A stretch of DNA of 64,000 nucleotides from Bacillota bacterium (lineage in GTDB: Bacteria; Bacillota; Clostridia; Lachnospirales; Cellulosilyticaceae), in assembly GCA_023393125.1 (NCBI GenBank), contig JAEWMQ010000095.1, positions 124,001 to 188,000 on the forward strand, read 5' to 3'. Positions 60,722 to 64,000 of this stretch are shown here, in pieces. A program made the position numbers and the translations under genes. Position 1 is the stretch's first letter. Each line of letters begins with the position of its first letter. The notes under the pieces are model-generated. The model ran no database searches, was not told where the DNA came from, and worked only from the letters and a program-made list of their open reading frames with translations.

Positions 60722-61750
60722 ATGATGAAAAAATTTAAAAAGATGATGCTCATATTAACTATAGTTAGTGTAACAACAGCAGTATCTGGATGTAATAAAG
60801 CAGAAAATCAAGTAGCTACAACAACTAACTCACAAGAAACAACTAAGTATAAATATGGAAAGCTTAAAATCCAAGCTTTAAGTGGTGCTGTATGTGGTGC
60901 ACCTTCGTATATTGCCTATGAAAAAGGCTTCTTTGCAGAAGAAGGGCTAGAGGTAGAGCTAGTAAGTGGGACACTTGATGAAAATAAAACAGGACTTGCT
61001 ACAGGTGAGTTTGTTGTGACAAATGGAGATTTTCAATGGTTCCCTTCTATTCAGCAAGGCATTGATTTAAAGATTATTGGAGGCCTTCACAAAGGATGTA
61101 TCAAAATTGTAGTGCCACCAAACTCAGATATTAAGACTGTTGCAGATTTGGCAGGCAAAAATATTGGGGTAGATGAAATTGGTGGCACACCCATGTCGGT
61201 TGCTTCTATTGTTTTAGCTAATGCAGGTATTGACCCAACCACAGGAGTAACTTGGAAACCTTATCCATTAGATCAATTAGTTGAGGGGGTTAATAAGGGA
61301 GAGGTAGATGCCTTTGCAGCATGGGATCCATATGGTACCTTTGCTGTAGACAATAATAACTATGTGAAATTAGTAGATATAGCAACAGACCCCCTCTTTG
61401 TTGGAAAGAGTTGTTGCTTTTTATATGCTAGCGGTAAGGCAATAACAGAAAATCCAGAGAAAGTAGCAGCTATTGCTAGAGCTTATGAAAAAGCAACCAA
61501 GTGGATTAAGGAAAACCCAGAAGAAACAGCCAAAATAGAAATAGAGAAAGGCTATGTAGCAACTGATGATGCAGCATTTATAGCTAAGCTTATTAAATCC
61601 TATGACTATGAGTTTACAACTACAGCAGCTAAAGAGGATATTAGTTATTTCGTGCAAAAATTAGATAAAACCGGCTTTTTAAAAGAGGGAACAGATCCAG
61701 AAACTTTTGCAAATGAAACCTATTATGACATATTAGAAGCTAAAAAATAA
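60722..61750 (+). CDS. SsuA/TauA-like substrate-binding lipoprotein
   Basis: A 342-residue binding protein of the NMT1/SsuA class. Lipobox VSGC at about residue 24, then LSGAVCGAPSYIAYEKGFFAEEGLEVELVSG, and DLAGKNIGVDEIGGTPMSVASIVLANAGID. SsuA/TauA relatives bind sulfonates, taurine, nitrate or thiamine precursors. Given the neighbours, an organosulfur compound (sulfonate or thioether) is the best guess. GAGGGGGAAA precedes the ATG. It belongs to the three-gene transporter set ending before metA. Confidence 0.85.
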   Translation: MMKKFKKMMLILTIVSVTTAVSGCNKAENQVATTTNSQETTKYKYGKLKIQALSGAVCGAPSYIAYEKGFFAEEGLEVELVSGTLDENKTGLATGEFVVTNGDFQWFPSIQQGIDLKIIGGLHKGCIKIVVPPNSDIKTVADLAGKNIGVDEIGGTPMSVASIVLANAGIDPTTGVTWKPYPLDQLVEGVNKGEVDAFAAWDPYGTFAVDNNNYVKLVDIATDPLFVGKSCCFLYASGKAITENPEKVAAIARAYEKATKWIKENPEETAKIEIEKGYVATDDAAFIAKLIKSYDYEFTTTAAKEDISYFVQKLDKTGFLKEGTDPETFANETYYDILEAKK

Positions 61751-61761
61751 GGGGGGACGCT

Positions 61762-62769
61762 ATGAGCGTAGAACAAGTAACACTTAGCGATGCGAGAAAA
61801 GCCACTCCAGCTATACTGACTAAATGGAAAGAAGAAAAGGGAAGCTGGAGAAGTAGTGCAATCCTTATTTATATCATAGCTTTAATTGAAGCTTATATCC
61901 TTCCCTTGAAACAAGACGTTGATTTACGAGCGTATACAGTTTTTCTTACCCTGATGATTTCTTTTTTAGTGTTTCAAAATCTAAGGGCTATAAAAAATGA
62001 AAAAATAAGAAGCATAGTAAAACATAAAGCAGAGTTTTATACAGCAATGGGAGGCATTTTGATTGTATGGGACTTACTAACAACTAAAACTAATACATTA
62101 CCACTTCCCTTCTTTCCTAGTGTTGTTCAAGTCTTACAAGTGATAGTAGAAGATTATAAAACGCTCCTTATTAGTACAGCGCATTCGCTCAGACTATTAG
62201 TATTAGGGTTTACTATTGGTAGTATATTAGGAATGGTTATTGGTATATTGATAGGTTGGTACCGCAAATGGCATTACTGGGTATTTCCACTAGTTAAGCT
62301 CATGGGAGTTATCCCTACAACAGCTTGGATTCCTATTGTGATGTATATTTTCCCTTCTAGCTTTTATGCTCAGATCTTCTTAATAGTGATATGTGTTTGT
62401 TTCCCAGTAGCTTTTATGACCTGCTCTGGAGTGGAGAACTTACCTAAATCCTATTTCGAAGCAGCTAGAACCTTGGGAGGAAATGAGAAGTTTTTGATCC
62501 TTAAAGTGGCTATTCCAGGGGCAATGCCTTCTATTTTTACGGGGATTTATACAGCTACAGGCATTTCTTTTGCTACCTTAGTGGTTTCAGAAATGATAGG
62601 AGCAAAAGCAGGGTTAGGGTGGTATATTTCCTGGGCAAAGAGTTGGTCTAACTATGCCAAGGTTTATGCATCGATTGTCATTATGGCAGTGATATTCTCT
62701 TTGGTTATGGCAGTCATTTATAAGATTAGAGATTCAGTATTAGTATGGCAAAGGGGATTATTAAAATGA
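61762..62769 (+). CDS. SsuC/TauC-like ABC transporter permease
   Basis: A 335-residue permease, longer than SsuC (about 260) owing to an N-terminal extension of about 85 residues that includes two extra hydrophobic segments. The core begins near PLPFFPSVVQVLQVIVEDY. The EAA loop is FEAARTLGGNEKFLILKVAIPGAMPSI and the C-terminal part is SEMIGAKAGLGWYISWAKSW. It overlaps the ATPase start by four bases. Confidence 0.88.
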   Translation: MSVEQVTLSDARKATPAILTKWKEEKGSWRSSAILIYIIALIEAYILPLKQDVDLRAYTVFLTLMISFLVFQNLRAIKNEKIRSIVKHKAEFYTAMGGILIVWDLLTTKTNTLPLPFFPSVVQVLQVIVEDYKTLLISTAHSLRLLVLGFTIGSILGMVIGILIGWYRKWHYWVFPLVKLMGVIPTTAWIPIVMYIFPSSFYAQIFLIVICVCFPVAFMTCSGVENLPKSYFEAARTLGGNEKFLILKVAIPGAMPSIFTGIYTATGISFATLVVSEMIGAKAGLGWYISWAKSWSNYAKVYASIVIMAVIFSLVMAVIYKIRDSVLVWQRGLLK

Positions 62770-63563
62770 CAGATATTGAAAATGGAGGCGGCAATATTTC
62801 GATTTATGGTATTAATAGAGTTTATACTGATGCCAATGGAAATGAAGTAGAAGCCCTTAAAAATGTAGAGTTAGAAGTCAGAAATGGTGAGTTTATCACT
62901 TTTATAGGTCCATCAGGGTGTGGTAAAACCACACTTTTGAGGCTTATAGCAGGCCTAGATGAGGCGCAAAGTGGAGAGATTTACTTAGATGATGAAAAAG
63001 TGGTAGGGACTCATTATGAAAGAGGTTATGTTTTTCAACAAGCCAACCTCTTTCCATGGGCAAGTATTGAAGAAAATATTGCATCAGGACTGAGGGCAAG
63101 GAAAGTATATAAGGAGCAGAAAGAGGACGTGGCTCATTTTATTAAGATTGCTGGTCTTGAAGGTTTTGAAAAATCCTATCCTCATCAAATATCTGGAGGA
63201 ATGGCCCAAAGAGCCTCTTTGGTAAGAGCACTCATTAATAAGCCGAAGGTGTTACTTTTAGATGAGCCAATGGGAGCATTAGACTCCTTTACACGTTTTG
63301 CACTTCAAGATAAGTTATTAGAGCTATGGAAGGAAAGAAGAAGTACCATACTTTTAGTAACTCATGATGTAGATGAAGCCGTTTATTTAAGTGATCGCAT
63401 TGTCATTATGACACCAAGACCAGGCAGGATAGAAGAAATTGTAGAAGTAAAGCTAAGTAAACCACGTATTCGCACAAGTCCGGCTTTTTTAGAACTAAGA
63501 AACGAGATTTTAGAGAAGCTTCATCTAGTAAGCAGAGAAGAGGAAACGGACTACTATATTTAA
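62766..63563 (+). CDS. SsuB/TauB-like ABC transporter ATPase
   Basis: An ATPase of about 265 residues of the nitrate/sulfonate/taurine class. Walker A GPSGCGKTT, Q-loop FQQANLFPWASIEENIASGL, signature ISGGMAQRASLVRALI, Walker B VLLLDEPMGALDSFTR, H-loop VTHDVDEAVYLSDR and the class mark MTPRPGRI. Start ATG at 62766 after AAGGGG; an upstream in-frame ATG at 62745 lies inside the permease gene with no site of its own. It works with the two preceding products. Confidence 0.92.
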   Translation: MTDIENGGGNISIYGINRVYTDANGNEVEALKNVELEVRNGEFITFIGPSGCGKTTLLRLIAGLDEAQSGEIYLDDEKVVGTHYERGYVFQQANLFPWASIEENIASGLRARKVYKEQKEDVAHFIKIAGLEGFEKSYPHQISGGMAQRASLVRALINKPKVLLLDEPMGALDSFTRFALQDKLLELWKERRSTILLVTHDVDEAVYLSDRIVIMTPRPGRIEEIVEVKLSKPRIRTSPAFLELRNEILEKLHLVSREEETDYYI

Positions 63564-63579
63564 AGAAAGGAGTTATACA

Positions 63580-63603
63580 ATGGTAGAAGAATGTGAATGT
63601 TAG
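63580..63603 (+). CDS. Possible 7-residue Cys-containing leader peptide
   Basis: AAAGGAG precedes an ATG that encodes MVEECEC and then stops, 32 bases upstream of metA. Two of seven codons are Cys codons (both TGT). It might be a leader peptide that senses cysteine through ribosome stalling. No terminator hairpin is seen after it, so its role is uncertain. Confidence 0.3.
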   Translation: MVEECEC

Positions 63604-63635
63604 CTAATTAATCTTGTATAAAAGGAGGAAGAGAA

Positions 63636-64000
63636 ATGCCAGTAAAAGTCCCAGGGAATTTGCCAGCACGGCTTATATTAGAACAAGAGAATATCTTTGT
63701 GATTTCAACTGAACGTGCCATTCATCAAGATATTAGACCCATAAAAATTATTATATTGAATCTAATGCCCACTAAGATTGCCACCGAAGTACAATTACTA
63801 CGTTGTTTAACGAATACGCCACTTCAAATAGAAGTGGATTTATTATATACAGCAACTCATATTCCAAAACACACCGCTAAAGAATATTTAAATGGTTTCT
63901 ATAAAGAATTTAGAGAGATAAAAGGAAGAAAGTATGATGGTATGATTATTACAGGTGCACCAGTAGAAACTTTTGAGTTTGAAGAGGTTGAGTACTGGCA
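63636..64000 (+). CDS. metA: Homoserine O-acyltransferase MetA, cut by window edge
   Basis: The first 121 residues of MetA, which activates homoserine by acetyl or succinyl transfer for methionine synthesis. Recognisable are MPVKVPGNLPA at the start, RPIKIIILNLMPTKI and the HTAKEYLNGFYKEF, DGMIITGAPVE region. MetA enzymes of Firmicutes normally make O-acetylhomoserine, which matches MetY upstream. AAGGAGG precedes the ATG. The catalytic Cys and Glu lie outside the window. Confidence 0.95.
   Translation, partial: MPVKVPGNLPARLILEQENIFVISTERAIHQDIRPIKIIILNLMPTKIATEVQLLRCLTNTPLQIEVDLLYTATHIPKHTAKEYLNGFYKEFREIKGRKYDGMIITGAPVETFEFEEVEYW

Overview
The window is AT-rich, low-GC DNA with strong AAGGAGG-type ribosome binding sites and a Firmicute gene repertoire (LCP protein, CsaB, TagA, FtsEX, fused SecDF, BceRS-BceAB, SAM-I and preQ1 riboswitches). 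This points to an anaerobic Clostridia-class bacterium, probably of the Lachnospiraceae/Cellulosilyticum kind; the genus is an inference. No rRNA, tRNA, intact insertion sequence or CRISPR array was seen.

Layout. 0-0.8 kb: 3' part of endonuclease IV (minus strand). 1.1-9.8 kb: cell-surface polymer operon (LCP ligase, phosphodiester glycosidase-like protein, DUF5693 membrane protein, CsaB, TagA/WecG). 10-18.8 kb: MsmX-type sugar ATPase, CdaR/PucR regulator, the division module ftsE-ftsX-M23 activator, and two tandem S41 proteins, the first catalytically dead. 18.8-21.5 kb: a rhomboid fold without its serine, an anchored unknown and a PurK-like ATP-grasp protein. 21.5-25.6 kb: accessory island with a MazG protein, a nuclease-helicase and a decayed Rpn gene, bracketed by inverted copies of a ~210-bp structured repeat. 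25.7-34.7 kb: HAAS/DUF4097 pair, a triple AP2-like protein, transketolase, SecDF, two more repeat copies and a Dabb protein. 34.8-44.1 kb: DnaA-box cluster, amino-acid ABC transporter, SelO and BceRS-BceAB. 44.2-46.0 kb: queT-queF-queC behind a preQ1 riboswitch. 46.1-47.5 kb: PrsA-like foldase.

47.6-64 kb is the most interesting part: a sulfur-regulated nitrogenase-like locus. A consensus promoter and SAM-I riboswitch precede two YezD-type small proteins, a NifD/K-like pair, a second degenerate SAM-I-like element, a MetNIQ-type transporter, NifH, a NifX-domain protein, NifB, a second NifD/K-like pair, O-acetylhomoserine sulfhydrylase, an SsuABC/TauABC-type transporter and MetA. P-cluster cysteines and the cofactor cysteine are kept in both pairs, but the residues that align with the N2-reduction residues alpha-Gln191 and alpha-His195 are Trp and Phe. 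With the riboswitches and methionine genes, this argues for reductive C-S bond cleavage (methylthio-alkane reductase-like) that feeds methanethiol or sulfide into methionine, not for N2 fixation. Having two D/K pairs on one reductase and one NifB is the least explained feature.

Other notable points are four copies of a structured repeat whose stems co-vary, a DnaA-box cluster far from any dnaA gene, an S41 pseudoprotease next to an active paralog, and a rhomboid pseudoprotease with a zinc-ribbon tail.
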